A stretch of 64,000 nt of DNA. It comes from an uncultured Prevotella sp. (lineage in GTDB: Bacteria; Bacteroidota; Bacteroidia; Bacteroidales; Bacteroidaceae). Position 1 is the first letter of the stretch, and the number at the start of each line of letters is the position of its first letter. Shown here piece after piece: positions 17,864 to 26,188 of this stretch. The stretch spans positions 141,293-205,292 of the forward strand of contig CAMKTS010000001.1 of the NCBI GenBank assembly GCA_946415755.1, read 5' to 3'. The position numbers were made by a program, and so were the translations under genes. The notes beneath the pieces were generated by a model that saw only the letters and a list, made by a program, of their open reading frames with translations, was not told the origin of the DNA and did no database searches.

Positions 17864-19102
17864 ATGAACGTAAAATTCAAGATGCCCAAGTTCGGGCGAA
17901 AACTGACGGGAGGAGGCATGCTCAGGGAGCTGCTGCTGACCATACTGGCCACCAGCATATCGATTGTGCTGACATTCGGCACAGCGCACCTGATAGAACA
18001 GCACCAGGCAGAACAGCGGCAGAGGCAAACGGCCATGATGGTGATTCACGACATCGACAACAGCGTGGCCGTGCTGGAATATCAGGCAGACGGAGAGGAG
18101 CGGCAGAAGCAGGCATTCCAATACGTGATAGACCATCTGGACGGGATAGAACGGCTGCCTGTGGAGACACTCTACACGGCACTGACGATGCTGGGAAGCG
18201 TATACGTGAACGACTACACCTTTGACGACTCGAAGGAGAAAATATTCACCAGCAGCCAGGATACGTGGAAGAATCTGGACGATGTACACTTTGTAGACAA
18301 TATGGAGAGCTTCTATCAGTCGAGAAGGTTTCTGCAGGACATGCTGGCACGGTCGCCACTGTGGAAATATCCGATGACGGAAGAGGAGGTCTTCGCTATC
18401 GATGTGAAGGCCAAGGCCAGCGGACGGTCGCTGCAGCAGTGCTACGCAGACGTGCTGAAGGAGAAACTGGGGGATGCAAGGGTAAGGCACTACGTAGACC
18501 TGTCATCCTACAGGGCAAGGCTGCTCAGACAGTATGCGCAATCGTGGAAAGACCTGAGCGACCGCAACAAGTTCATCATGAACATTGACGATGAGGAACT
18601 GGCAGAATATGTCAGGAAGAGCCAGCGGAGCGGAAGAACCGTCGCCAAGAGCGATATCATCGGACAGTGGGAACATAAGCTGTCGGGCAAGGATACACGG
18701 TATTACGACTTCATGAAGGGCGACTCCTTCAGCATGAGGTCGATCAACCATTACGGCAACTCGTTCTACAGCGGCGACATCGTACTCACCTTCCATTACG
18801 GAGGAAAATGGCATCTCAGCGGCGACTCGCTACTGTTGGAGTTCAAGACGGGAAAGGCAGAGGTAGACCGAGGGGGCATCACGTATAGAGCGGAAATGCG
18901 CGACTCGGTGGAGTCGTTCGTAAACACCTACTTCCAGGTGAGCCGGTTGACAGAACAGCTGAACAAGGCCCTGGCGACGAGGAAAGACACTTTCGGCGTA
19001 AGCATCAACAAGGCTGGCGACAAGATTGAAATGGCAGATGGACGAGGTGAAGACGCTGAGAATACGACGGTACGCAGCTTCTATCTGAACCGTGTAAAAT
19101 AA
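17864..19102 (+). CDS. Unknown membrane-anchored protein, paralogue of 6893-8134
   Basis: 412 residues, one N-terminal membrane segment (LLLTILATSISIVLTFGTA) after the conserved KFKMPKFGRKLT, then a charged helical region (EQHQAEQRQRQTAMMVIHDIDNSV) and a beta segment near residues 270-330 (IIGQWEHKLSGKD..GGKWHLSGDSLLLEF). It is similar end to end to the gene at 6893, including the first ~60 bases at DNA level. Here it sits between the S41 lipoprotein and exbB, 34 and 20 bases away, so an envelope role is possible; no function is recognised. Confidence 0.82.
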   Translation: MNVKFKMPKFGRKLTGGGMLRELLLTILATSISIVLTFGTAHLIEQHQAEQRQRQTAMMVIHDIDNSVAVLEYQADGEERQKQAFQYVIDHLDGIERLPVETLYTALTMLGSVYVNDYTFDDSKEKIFTSSQDTWKNLDDVHFVDNMESFYQSRRFLQDMLARSPLWKYPMTEEEVFAIDVKAKASGRSLQQCYADVLKEKLGDARVRHYVDLSSYRARLLRQYAQSWKDLSDRNKFIMNIDDEELAEYVRKSQRSGRTVAKSDIIGQWEHKLSGKDTRYYDFMKGDSFSMRSINHYGNSFYSGDIVLTFHYGGKWHLSGDSLLLEFKTGKAEVDRGGITYRAEMRDSVESFVNTYFQVSRLTEQLNKALATRKDTFGVSINKAGDKIEMADGRGEDAENTTVRSFYLNRVK

Positions 19103-19122
19103 TCAATATCAACAAGACAATA

Positions 19123-19980
19123 ATGAAAAGACTGATTGCACTATTGACAATGGCTGTGCTGCTGACGGACGGACTGACAGCAGCGGTACAACAACAAGAC
19201 AGACCCGCCGTGGAAACGATGGCAGGTGATACGCTGACGGCAGACACGCTGACGGCCGACTCGGCGATGGCAGCCACAGCTGCAGAGCTGGAAGGCCCCG
19301 AAGAGCTGACCGACGGTGAGGGCGGCGGGCTGCACAAGCAGCTGAAGCGTAAGTTCATGGAGGGCTCGGCGGGTTTTATGTCGCTGGTGGCTATCGCCCT
19401 GGTACTGGGACTGGCATTCTGTATCGAGCGTATCATCTACCTCACCCTGTCGGAGGTGAATGCCAAGAAACTGATGCAGGAGATTGACGCACGGCTGGAG
19501 AAGAATGACGTAGAGGGTGCCAAGACGCTGTGCCGCAATACGCGAGGCCCCGTGGCCGCCATCTGCTACCAGGGGCTGCTGCACATCGGCGAGTCGCTGG
19601 AACAGATCGACCGACAGCTGACCAACTACGGCGCGCTGCTGGTGTCGAATATGGAGAAGGGATGCTCGTGGATACGCCTGTTTATCGCTGTGGCTCCCTC
19701 GCTGGGATTCCTGGGTACGGTGATCGGGATGGTGATGGCCTTTGACCAGATACAGACGGCAGGTGACATCAGTCCCACCATCGTGGCAAAGGGCATGAAG
19801 GTGGCACTGATCACCACTATCTTCGGCATCATTGTAGCCATCGTGCTACAGTTCTTCTACGGCTATATCCTCTCGAAGATAGACCGGCTGACGGCTCACA
19901 TGGAGGAGAGTGCGATTGTATTCATGGACTCCGTCACTGAATACAAAATGAGAAATGAGAAAGGAGGGGATGGGAAATGA
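19123..19980 (+). CDS. exbB: ExbB/TolQ/MotA-type proton channel subunit
   Basis: A signal-like N-terminus (MKRLIALLTMAVLLTDGLTA) and an acidic/Thr-rich linker lead to three TM segments: about residues 84-104 (FMSLVAIALVLGLAFCIERI), then RLFIAVAPSLGFLGTVIGMVMAFD and MKVALITTIFGIIVAIVLQFFYGY, which match the ExbB core. EKGCSWIRLFIAVAPSLG is diagnostic. It forms the proton-driven motor with the ExbD proteins downstream to energise TonB receptors or a Tol-like complex. The last residues (EYKMRNEKGGDGK) derive from three AAATGAG-like 7-bp units. Stop overlaps the next start (ATGA). Confidence 0.92.
   Translation: MKRLIALLTMAVLLTDGLTAAVQQQDRPAVETMAGDTLTADTLTADSAMAATAAELEGPEELTDGEGGGLHKQLKRKFMEGSAGFMSLVAIALVLGLAFCIERIIYLTLSEVNAKKLMQEIDARLEKNDVEGAKTLCRNTRGPVAAICYQGLLHIGESLEQIDRQLTNYGALLVSNMEKGCSWIRLFIAVAPSLGFLGTVIGMVMAFDQIQTAGDISPTIVAKGMKVALITTIFGIIVAIVLQFFYGYILSKIDRLTAHMEESAIVFMDSVTEYKMRNEKGGDGK
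19946..19966. repeat. Short 7-bp array (AAATGAG) at the 3' end of exbB
   Basis: AAATGAG twice then AAAGGAG, in frame, encoding part of the C-terminal KMRNEKGG of ExbB. Confidence 0.75.
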
Positions 19981-20099
19981 TAGAGGCAGGGAGTCTTTTG
20001 TTGGCAGAGGTGATGCTGTGGATGATGTACATCACCGTGGGAGTGGCCGTAGTGGCGGTAGTCGTGTCGGCAGTGCGCTCGTTCTGGTTGAATAAATAA
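19977..20099 (+). CDS. 40-residue single-TM protein between exbB and exbD
   Basis: Translation from the ATG overlapping the exbB stop (ATGA) gives 40 residues starting MIEAGSLLLAEVMLWMMYI, then a hydrophobic stretch rich in Val/Ala, ending SAVRSFWLNK. That is one membrane-spanning helix with a short basic tail. The coupled start and position inside an exbB-exbD operon support real translation. No family is recognised; it may be a small accessory subunit of the motor. Confidence 0.65.
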   Translation: MIEAGSLLLAEVMLWMMYITVGVAVVAVVVSAVRSFWLNK

Positions 20100-20146
20100 A
20101 TAGATAAATCAATTGTCAAATAAATTGTAAAATTGTAATTATCATC

Positions 20147-20692
20147 ATGTTGTTCCACCGCAAGTTAAGGGAATTGCCCGAACTCAACACCACCTCCACC
20201 GCCGACATCTCGTTCATGTTGCTGGTGTTCTTCCTCGTCACTTCGTCGATGGATACCGACATGGGACTGGGGCGACAGCTGCCACCAGCCGACGAGCAGC
20301 AGCAGGAACAGCGCGACATCAGTCGTAGCGACGTGCTCCAGGTGCGGATTGACGGCAGCGATGCGCTCTACTGCGACAATCAGCCGGTGACGGCCGAAGA
20401 GCTGCAACAACAGGTGGAGTCGTTCGTGGCTTCACGACAGTCGCCGCGACATGTCATTGCCGTGGAGACCGACCGGCAGACGAGCTACCAAGCCTACTTT
20501 GAGATGCAGAATGCCGTGGTGGCAGCCTATGCCCGGCTGCGCGACCGGCTGGCTCGCAACCGTTACGGAAAACCCTTCCGACGCTGCAACAGCGACGAGC
20601 GGGCAGCCATCATGGAGCGCTATCCGCAGCGCATCAGCGAGGGAATAGCCATATATCACGAGGCACAGCCTCAGAAGGGAGGGGTGAAATGA
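20147..20692 (+). CDS. exbD: ExbD/TolR-type subunit (first copy)
   Basis: One N-terminal TM helix in the ExbD context: LNTTSTADISFMLLVFFLVTSSM, including the conserved Asp of the helix (TADISFML), followed by a periplasmic domain. LGRQLPP matches the ExbD segment after the membrane. The C-terminal extension (about residues 125-181, Arg-rich and CNSDERAAIMERYPQRI) is longer than the usual 135-140 residues. The end overlaps the next exbD start in ATGA. Confidence 0.9.
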   Translation: MLFHRKLRELPELNTTSTADISFMLLVFFLVTSSMDTDMGLGRQLPPADEQQQEQRDISRSDVLQVRIDGSDALYCDNQPVTAEELQQQVESFVASRQSPRHVIAVETDRQTSYQAYFEMQNAVVAAYARLRDRLARNRYGKPFRRCNSDERAAIMERYPQRISEGIAIYHEAQPQKGGVK

Positions 20693-21171
20693 GCCGTTTC
20701 CGCCCCTCGCGCCGTCGTAGCGTGCCAGGTCTGAACGTGGCAGCCATGCCCGACCTCATCTTCACGGTGCTCTTCTTCTTTATGATCGTCACCCACATGC
20801 GCGACGTGCAGCCCCGTGTACGCTATGAGGTGCCTCAGGGCAGTGAGGTGGAGAAGGCATCGAAGAAGGGCGGCGTGGTGTATATCTTCATCGGGCGGCC
20901 TGTCGACGAGCAGGGGAATGTAGTGTCCGACAAGCCCGTCATCCAGCTGAACGACCGTTACGTCAGCGTCGAAGAGATGGCCGCAGAAATCAACCGGCTG
21001 CGCGCCCAGATGAATGCCTATGACCGCCAGAACCTCATCGTCAGCCTGCGTGCCGACCGTGATACCGAGATGGGCGTAATCAGTGACGTGAAGCAGGCCC
21101 TGCGACAAGCCGGTGCGCTGCGTATCAACTACTCGGCTACGGTCTCACATAATCGACAAAAGCATAATTAA
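20689..21171 (+). CDS. exbD: ExbD/TolR-type subunit (second copy)
   Basis: PGLNVAAMPDLIFTVLFFFMIVTHM carries the conserved membrane Asp; the periplasmic domain includes VVYIFIGRPVDEQGN and IVSLRADRDTEMGVISDVKQALRQAG. Starts within the previous stop (ATGA), so it is translationally coupled. Two ExbD paralogues after one ExbB is common in Bacteroidetes. Its 3' end overlaps folA on the other strand by 35 bases. No tonB gene follows. Confidence 0.92.
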   Translation: MSRFRPSRRRSVPGLNVAAMPDLIFTVLFFFMIVTHMRDVQPRVRYEVPQGSEVEKASKKGGVVYIFIGRPVDEQGNVVSDKPVIQLNDRYVSVEEMAAEINRLRAQMNAYDRQNLIVSLRADRDTEMGVISDVKQALRQAGALRINYSATVSHNRQKHN

Positions 21172-21619
21172 AGGCGTGCCGGTCATCTTTCGCATGTTCT
21201 TCCTTTGAGACGATGCGCCACTCGCCATAGTCGGGGAAGAAGGCATCGGCCTCCTGTGGTGTATCGTCGATTTCCGTCAGACACAAACGGTCAGCCACTG
21301 CCATCGCCTGCTGATAGACGCGGGCTCCACCAATGATATATATATCCTCGTCGGGACGGCAGCTCTTCAGGGCAGCTTCGAGGGCGGGGTAGACATCACA
21401 GCCAGGCAGCTCCTTCAGCGTGCTCGACAGCACCACGTTGCGACGATTGGGCAGTGCACCCTTTGGCAGACTCTCGTAGGTGTTACGTCCCATGATGATG
21501 GTGTGCCCCGTGGTCAGTGCCTTAAACCGTTTCAGGTCGTTGGGCAGCCAATACAGCAATTTGTTCTTATAGCCGATGGCCCTGTTCTTGGCCACAGCAG
21601 CAATAATGGTAATCCTCAT
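21137..21619 (-). CDS. folA: Dihydrofolate reductase
   Basis: 160 residues with the DHFR landmarks: ITIIAAVAKNRAIGYKNKLLYWLPNDLKRFK (substrate/cofactor loop, Asp in PNDLKRFK), TIIMGRNTYESLP (NADPH site), RRNVVLSS, and IYIIGGARVYQQAM. It reduces dihydrofolate to tetrahydrofolate with NADPH. It lies 12 bases after the 1507-residue surface protein gene on the same strand, so it may be read from that long transcript. Thymidylate synthase, which makes its substrate, lies 10 kb upstream. Confidence 0.96.
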   Translation of the reverse strand: MRITIIAAVAKNRAIGYKNKLLYWLPNDLKRFKALTTGHTIIMGRNTYESLPKGALPNRRNVVLSSTLKELPGCDVYPALEAALKSCRPDEDIYIIGGARVYQQAMAVADRLCLTEIDDTPQEADAFFPDYGEWRIVSKEEHAKDDRHAFNYAFVDYVRP

Positions 21620-21631
21620 AGCGGTAGCAAA

Positions 21632-24600
21632 TTATTTAATCACGACCTTCTTGCCGTTTACGATATACAGGCCAGGCTGCAATTGACTGCCAGACGAGGT
21701 GCCGTTGACAACGAGGCGACCACTAAGGTCGTAGACACGATGGTCTGTATCTTCACGATTCGTGGGGATGTTATCCACTCCTGTCACCTCGTCGACGGTG
21801 TCGTCGATGATGACGCTGAACGAAGGACTACCATTCACCCAGTTACAAGTAAGATAGGCCTTATAGGGTGGAATATAAGTGCTGGGGAATCCGTAGAACC
21901 CCACCTCTCCCGACGTCTTGCCGATGCTCAGCGTCAGGATGCTGTACTCGTTCTGTATAGCGCTCTGGTTGACAGCCAGACCGTATTTATTGTTCTGTCC
22001 GATGTCAGTGCCTTGCAGTTTGTTTGCCGTCATCGGCACGTTATCCTGTGACGACATGCCAGGTTCAGGACTGAGGAGATAAGTGCCTGGCGTCTCACAG
22101 TAGATGACGACGGGGACGGTGTGATGCAACTTGTTGCTGGTGCGCTTCAGCGTAACGGAGGTGGAAGTGGATTCAATTTCCTCCGGCATAACGTAGGTCT
22201 TCATACCGTCTGGCAACTTCGTACAGAAGCCGATATACATGGTGGCCCACTTGGCACTAGTCACCGTGAGCGGGAAGTAACGGTGCAGTTTGCCGGCATC
22301 GGCGTAAGTCTGCCAATACGACTTCTTCATATATTCTTTCATGAGGGCACCGTCCAGATTGCCACCTGTGGCATACTGAGAAGCAGTCCATTGTGTGCCG
22401 TCGAAACTTCCGTCGTTGACGTAAATATCCATCAGCTGGCCGTTGGTGTCGTAGTTATAGTGTACGATAGCATCATCGTCCATCTGTACCACACTGCCCT
22501 CTGGCTTCGGATAGTCGATGTATATCTTGTCGAGCTGGGGTATCTGATAGAAAGCATGCGTAGCGATATTATGGAACGGGCCGTGCAGGGTAATGCTCTG
22601 CTCACCACGAGCTGGTGGATAGGCCAGTAGGCACAGGTCGTCGTCGGTCGTAAAGAGGGCGTGGTCGCGCACCTCAAAGCTGGTGTTCATCGGATCGACG
22701 TAGATATCCTTGATGCTGGAGCCGTCCAACACGCCAGGTTCTATCTTCGTAGTGGTGGCGGGGATGGTTACCGACTCCAAGCTGCTGCAGCCGCTGAATA
22801 CTCCGGAGCCAATGTCCGTCAGCTGGCGTGGCAGTTCCAGCTCCGTCAGTGTGCTGATGCCTGAGAGCATATCCTCCTTCAGCACCTTGATACCCGTGAA
22901 GAATCGCATCTCGGGGAAGGCCGTTATACCCCGCGTCTTAGCTTGTGAGTTGAACGTACTGATGATGTCACCATCGCTCTCTGAATCGGTGTAGCCTGAT
23001 CGGAGCGTCACGGCATTACGCAATGTCACTACGTCAGTGCTTTGCTTATCAAATGCTGCCAGCCAGGCGGCCTTGCAGTTGGCATCCTTGAAGTCGATGC
23101 CGACGGTGCCTGTTACCGTGCAATCTACCTGCATGACGCGCAGTGCCTTGGTACACGGGCTGGTAGCATCGTTGGTACGGGCATAGATATAGTCGGAACC
23201 TGTGCTCATGGGCGACGCGCCGCCACACTCATTAATGACATCGACGACAGCGTCACCCTTGACTGCCGTCCATGTGACATTATCCGTGGGGAACTCAAAG
23301 ACCTTCGTCACGTTGCCTGCCCGCTCACCATCGGCAAAGTGTACAGGCATGGAGAGGATGTCGCCGTAGGGTGTGTTGGCAAACTGCTTGAGGATGGGGT
23401 AGCGCCCCTTCTCGTGCTGCCATACGCTGTTGCCTGCAAAGATGTCGCCGCCAATCATCTCTGCTGTGGTATGCTCGCCGCGATCATTCGTCGTCTGTGA
23501 TGCTGTTGTCATCTGCTGCTTGTCGAAATACCAGGTGTTGACGTCCGAGACGGTAGCGTCTAGCTGAGGACCTATGCCTCGACGGGTAGTAAAGTTCTCG
23601 ACCTTACCCGTAAAGACACAGCGATTGATTTGCTTGACGCCATTGCCTGCAATGCCGCTGCCGGAACTATTTTGAAATACTGTTTTCTTAATTCCTGTCT
23701 GGTGGAAATACTCCAATCCGTATTCCACATGGACACAGGCAAAGCAGTCCTCGACGGTGCCGCAATCAACCATGTAAGGGTTAGTCGCACTCCTATTCAA
23801 TCTTGTTGACTCGTATCCATCGATGTCAGTGGCATGACCTACAATACCAGCACTGTAATTATTGTTGTCGACAATGCCGTGGGCCATACACCGTTCAATC
23901 TTCGCATCGCCCGTCATCAGGCCACACAGGAGACCGCTAAAGATGGCGTTACCATCACTGCTGTTAAGCGATAGGTAGCTATCGACAATGCCCAGGTCGT
24001 GGACATAGCCGCTAAGGATGCTGAACAGACCAGATAGATTGTACTCTTTATGATAAATTGTGGGGGTTGCAGAAGTGCCCGGCTTCTCGATTCGTACATT
24101 TTCGATATAGCTGTTGATATACACGCCGTAGATGCTGTTTCCGCTGCCGTCGAGGTTGGCGTGCCACTCCACGGGTGTCCACACCTTGGCTCCGTCCTTC
24201 ACCGTCTCGTCCGTTTGTATGAGGTTGGTATTGATGAAGATGTCGTTAGTCAGCCGGTAGTACATGTCGCTGCGGTTATACACCTCCTTGTTGACAGCAA
24301 CAGCGAGCAGCTGCGTGGCATTCTGAATGAGGTAGGGGTCGTTGATGGCACCGTTGCCACCAGGGAAGTCGGCAGGCTCATTGTCGTTCCAAGGCACACC
24401 ATAAGTGACGACGAGGTGTACCTTGCGCTGCAAGCTATTCTTGGTTTCTTCATTATAGTATGTCACGACGATGTCGGCCTCTCCCGCATCAAAGGGCGTG
24501 ATGGTCTTCTCGGCCGACTCGGCATCCTCTTCCAGTTTCAGGAACGTCTCGTAGGCAGCGCCATTGGGCGCTTTCACCACGTCGTACATGCCCAGGGCCT

Positions 24601-26155
24601 TCTTCGTGGAACGGTTGTAGGCGATGGGTATCAGCTCCGAGACCGTCGTCACCTGCCAGGCACAGAAGTAGGAGTGTAGCGGATCCTTCACATAGAAGGG
24701 AATGGCCGCCAGCATGATGTTGTCCTCGTAGCACATTTTGGGATAGAACCCCGAGTTGTTCTTTTCATATTCTGTCCTGACATCGATGGGAGCCATCAGG
24801 AGGCTGTTGTACGGCTCTTCGTCGCTGGCCAGCTCCTTCGACTTCTTGCTCGTTATTTCATCCTCGGCAAAGCCGTCGGCAGTGCCTACTGGCGGTAGGC
24901 CACAGAGCGAGCGGTCATAGACCACATCGTTAAAACGATGTTCGCTCTTGATGAGTGCTGCAACATCAGACGGAATGTATCCGACAATAGCTCCGCCAAA
25001 TCGCATAGTTCCGAAGATAGTACCCGCAAAGGTGCTGTTAGTCAGGTTACATGTACTTGCACGTGCGCTGCCTACCAGGCCTCCGAGTGTGGCATTGCCG
25101 GAACTATACAGATAGGATGATGAGAAAGAGTTTTTGATTTCAGTGCTTGAACTCGCGGAAGTATTGCCCACCAGTCCGCCACAACTCACGTCTTGCTGGC
25201 ACTGACACTCGATGGATACCGAGGAAACACAATATTCTATTGACACCATCGATGAGGTTCGGCCTATCAGTCCGCCACTGCTCTCATAAGTCGTCATCGT
25301 GCCCGACGACGAACAATAGCTGAACGTCATCTCCTTTTCAGTACCAGTCTCCGACCGCAGGTCGCCCAACAGTCCACCAGCCACAGCCGACTTGCCTTCG
25401 GATCTTGGATGGCAGGCGATATCTACGTTGGCGTGACAGTCGGTCACCGGCACCATCTTCAAACATTTCGCAGAGCCGAATAGCCCGCCTATTGCCCCCT
25501 GGCCTGACTGTTCCGTCAGCTGTGTATCAACCACTTTATTTCTGCTAAAGCCCGTAGTGGAGTATGACGCTGTTATGTAAAGCTCGCCGACTAATCCTCC
25601 ACCATAGGAATTGTTTGTATTGCCAGATGAGCCCATGGTGAGTATGGAGTTCTCGACCGTACAATTGCTCATGCGACCGTTCTCGATACTGCCGGCAACG
25701 AATCCTGCATACTTTGCGTCACCGCCATCAATCTGCGCATTGCTGATGGTCAGGTCCTGTAAAGTCAGGTAAAGAGCATGTCCGAATAGTCCGGCATACG
25801 TTGGCTGGCCTTGAATGATCATGCCGGTAATCTTATGTCCCTGACCCATGAAGACCAACTCATATGTATCAGCTAAGTTTTTAAAGTCATTAATGGGAAC
25901 CCAGTAATGAGCACTCAGGTTAATGTCGGCCTCTAGATAGACATAGCAGTGATGAGAAGAATAAAAAGATTGGTATTCCTTCGCAAACTTGGCCAGCTGT
26001 TCTGCCGTCTCTATATGGATAGTAACTAAGTTTCCTTCAGTTTCTATGCTTTTATAGTTCTCCGCACAGTAGTCCGTCCAGTTGCCCGACGGTTCAGCCC
26101 ATGCTACCGTAAGTGTCAGGAGCAGGCTGGCTATGATAGACAATACTCGTTTCAT
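21632..26155 (-). CDS. Giant exported protein with GLUG-like and BspA leucine-rich repeats and a T9SS-like tail
   Basis: 1507 residues with a signal peptide (MKRVLSIIASLLLTLTVAWAEP). Residues about 100-430 and 600-900 contain recurring G-L-F/V-G repeats of the GLUG type (GGLVGELYITAS, GGLFGSAKC, GGLIGRTSS, GGLVGNTSA, SGLLCGLM). Residues about 1100-1220 look like BspA-type leucine-rich repeats (LTELELPRQLTDIGSGVFSGCSSL, VTIPATTTKIEPGVL). The C-terminus, VYDLSGRLV..GLYIVNGKKVVIK, matches tails of T9SS type A cargo, so surface export is inferred; a PorE homologue occurs in the window. Adhesin-like, ligand unknown. Follows the 1774-residue gene by 33 bases. Confidence 0.8.
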   Translation of the reverse strand: MKRVLSIIASLLLTLTVAWAEPSGNWTDYCAENYKSIETEGNLVTIHIETAEQLAKFAKEYQSFYSSHHCYVYLEADINLSAHYWVPINDFKNLADTYELVFMGQGHKITGMIIQGQPTYAGLFGHALYLTLQDLTISNAQIDGGDAKYAGFVAGSIENGRMSNCTVENSILTMGSSGNTNNSYGGGLVGELYITASYSTTGFSRNKVVDTQLTEQSGQGAIGGLFGSAKCLKMVPVTDCHANVDIACHPRSEGKSAVAGGLLGDLRSETGTEKEMTFSYCSSSGTMTTYESSGGLIGRTSSMVSIEYCVSSVSIECQCQQDVSCGGLVGNTSASSSTEIKNSFSSSYLYSSGNATLGGLVGSARASTCNLTNSTFAGTIFGTMRFGGAIVGYIPSDVAALIKSEHRFNDVVYDRSLCGLPPVGTADGFAEDEITSKKSKELASDEEPYNSLLMAPIDVRTEYEKNNSGFYPKMCYEDNIMLAAIPFYVKDPLHSYFCAWQVTTVSELIPIAYNRSTKKALGMYDVVKAPNGAAYETFLKLEEDAESAEKTITPFDAGEADIVVTYYNEETKNSLQRKVHLVVTYGVPWNDNEPADFPGGNGAINDPYLIQNATQLLAVAVNKEVYNRSDMYYRLTNDIFINTNLIQTDETVKDGAKVWTPVEWHANLDGSGNSIYGVYINSYIENVRIEKPGTSATPTIYHKEYNLSGLFSILSGYVHDLGIVDSYLSLNSSDGNAIFSGLLCGLMTGDAKIERCMAHGIVDNNNYSAGIVGHATDIDGYESTRLNRSATNPYMVDCGTVEDCFACVHVEYGLEYFHQTGIKKTVFQNSSGSGIAGNGVKQINRCVFTGKVENFTTRRGIGPQLDATVSDVNTWYFDKQQMTTASQTTNDRGEHTTAEMIGGDIFAGNSVWQHEKGRYPILKQFANTPYGDILSMPVHFADGERAGNVTKVFEFPTDNVTWTAVKGDAVVDVINECGGASPMSTGSDYIYARTNDATSPCTKALRVMQVDCTVTGTVGIDFKDANCKAAWLAAFDKQSTDVVTLRNAVTLRSGYTDSESDGDIISTFNSQAKTRGITAFPEMRFFTGIKVLKEDMLSGISTLTELELPRQLTDIGSGVFSGCSSLESVTIPATTTKIEPGVLDGSSIKDIYVDPMNTSFEVRDHALFTTDDDLCLLAYPPARGEQSITLHGPFHNIATHAFYQIPQLDKIYIDYPKPEGSVVQMDDDAIVHYNYDTNGQLMDIYVNDGSFDGTQWTASQYATGGNLDGALMKEYMKKSYWQTYADAGKLHRYFPLTVTSAKWATMYIGFCTKLPDGMKTYVMPEEIESTSTSVTLKRTSNKLHHTVPVVIYCETPGTYLLSPEPGMSSQDNVPMTANKLQGTDIGQNNKYGLAVNQSAIQNEYSILTLSIGKTSGEVGFYGFPSTYIPPYKAYLTCNWVNGSPSFSVIIDDTVDEVTGVDNIPTNREDTDHRVYDLSGRLVVNGTSSGSQLQPGLYIVNGKKVVIK

Positions 26156-26188
26156 GACTTCTTTAACTTTCCTAACTTCTCTAACTTC
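26156..26188. repeat. 9-bp direct repeat (TAACTTCTC-like) between the two giant genes
   Basis: TAACTTTCC, TAACTTCTC and TAACTTCTT lie in tandem and fill the intergenic gap; same low-complexity style as the 7-bp arrays elsewhere. Confidence 0.6.
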
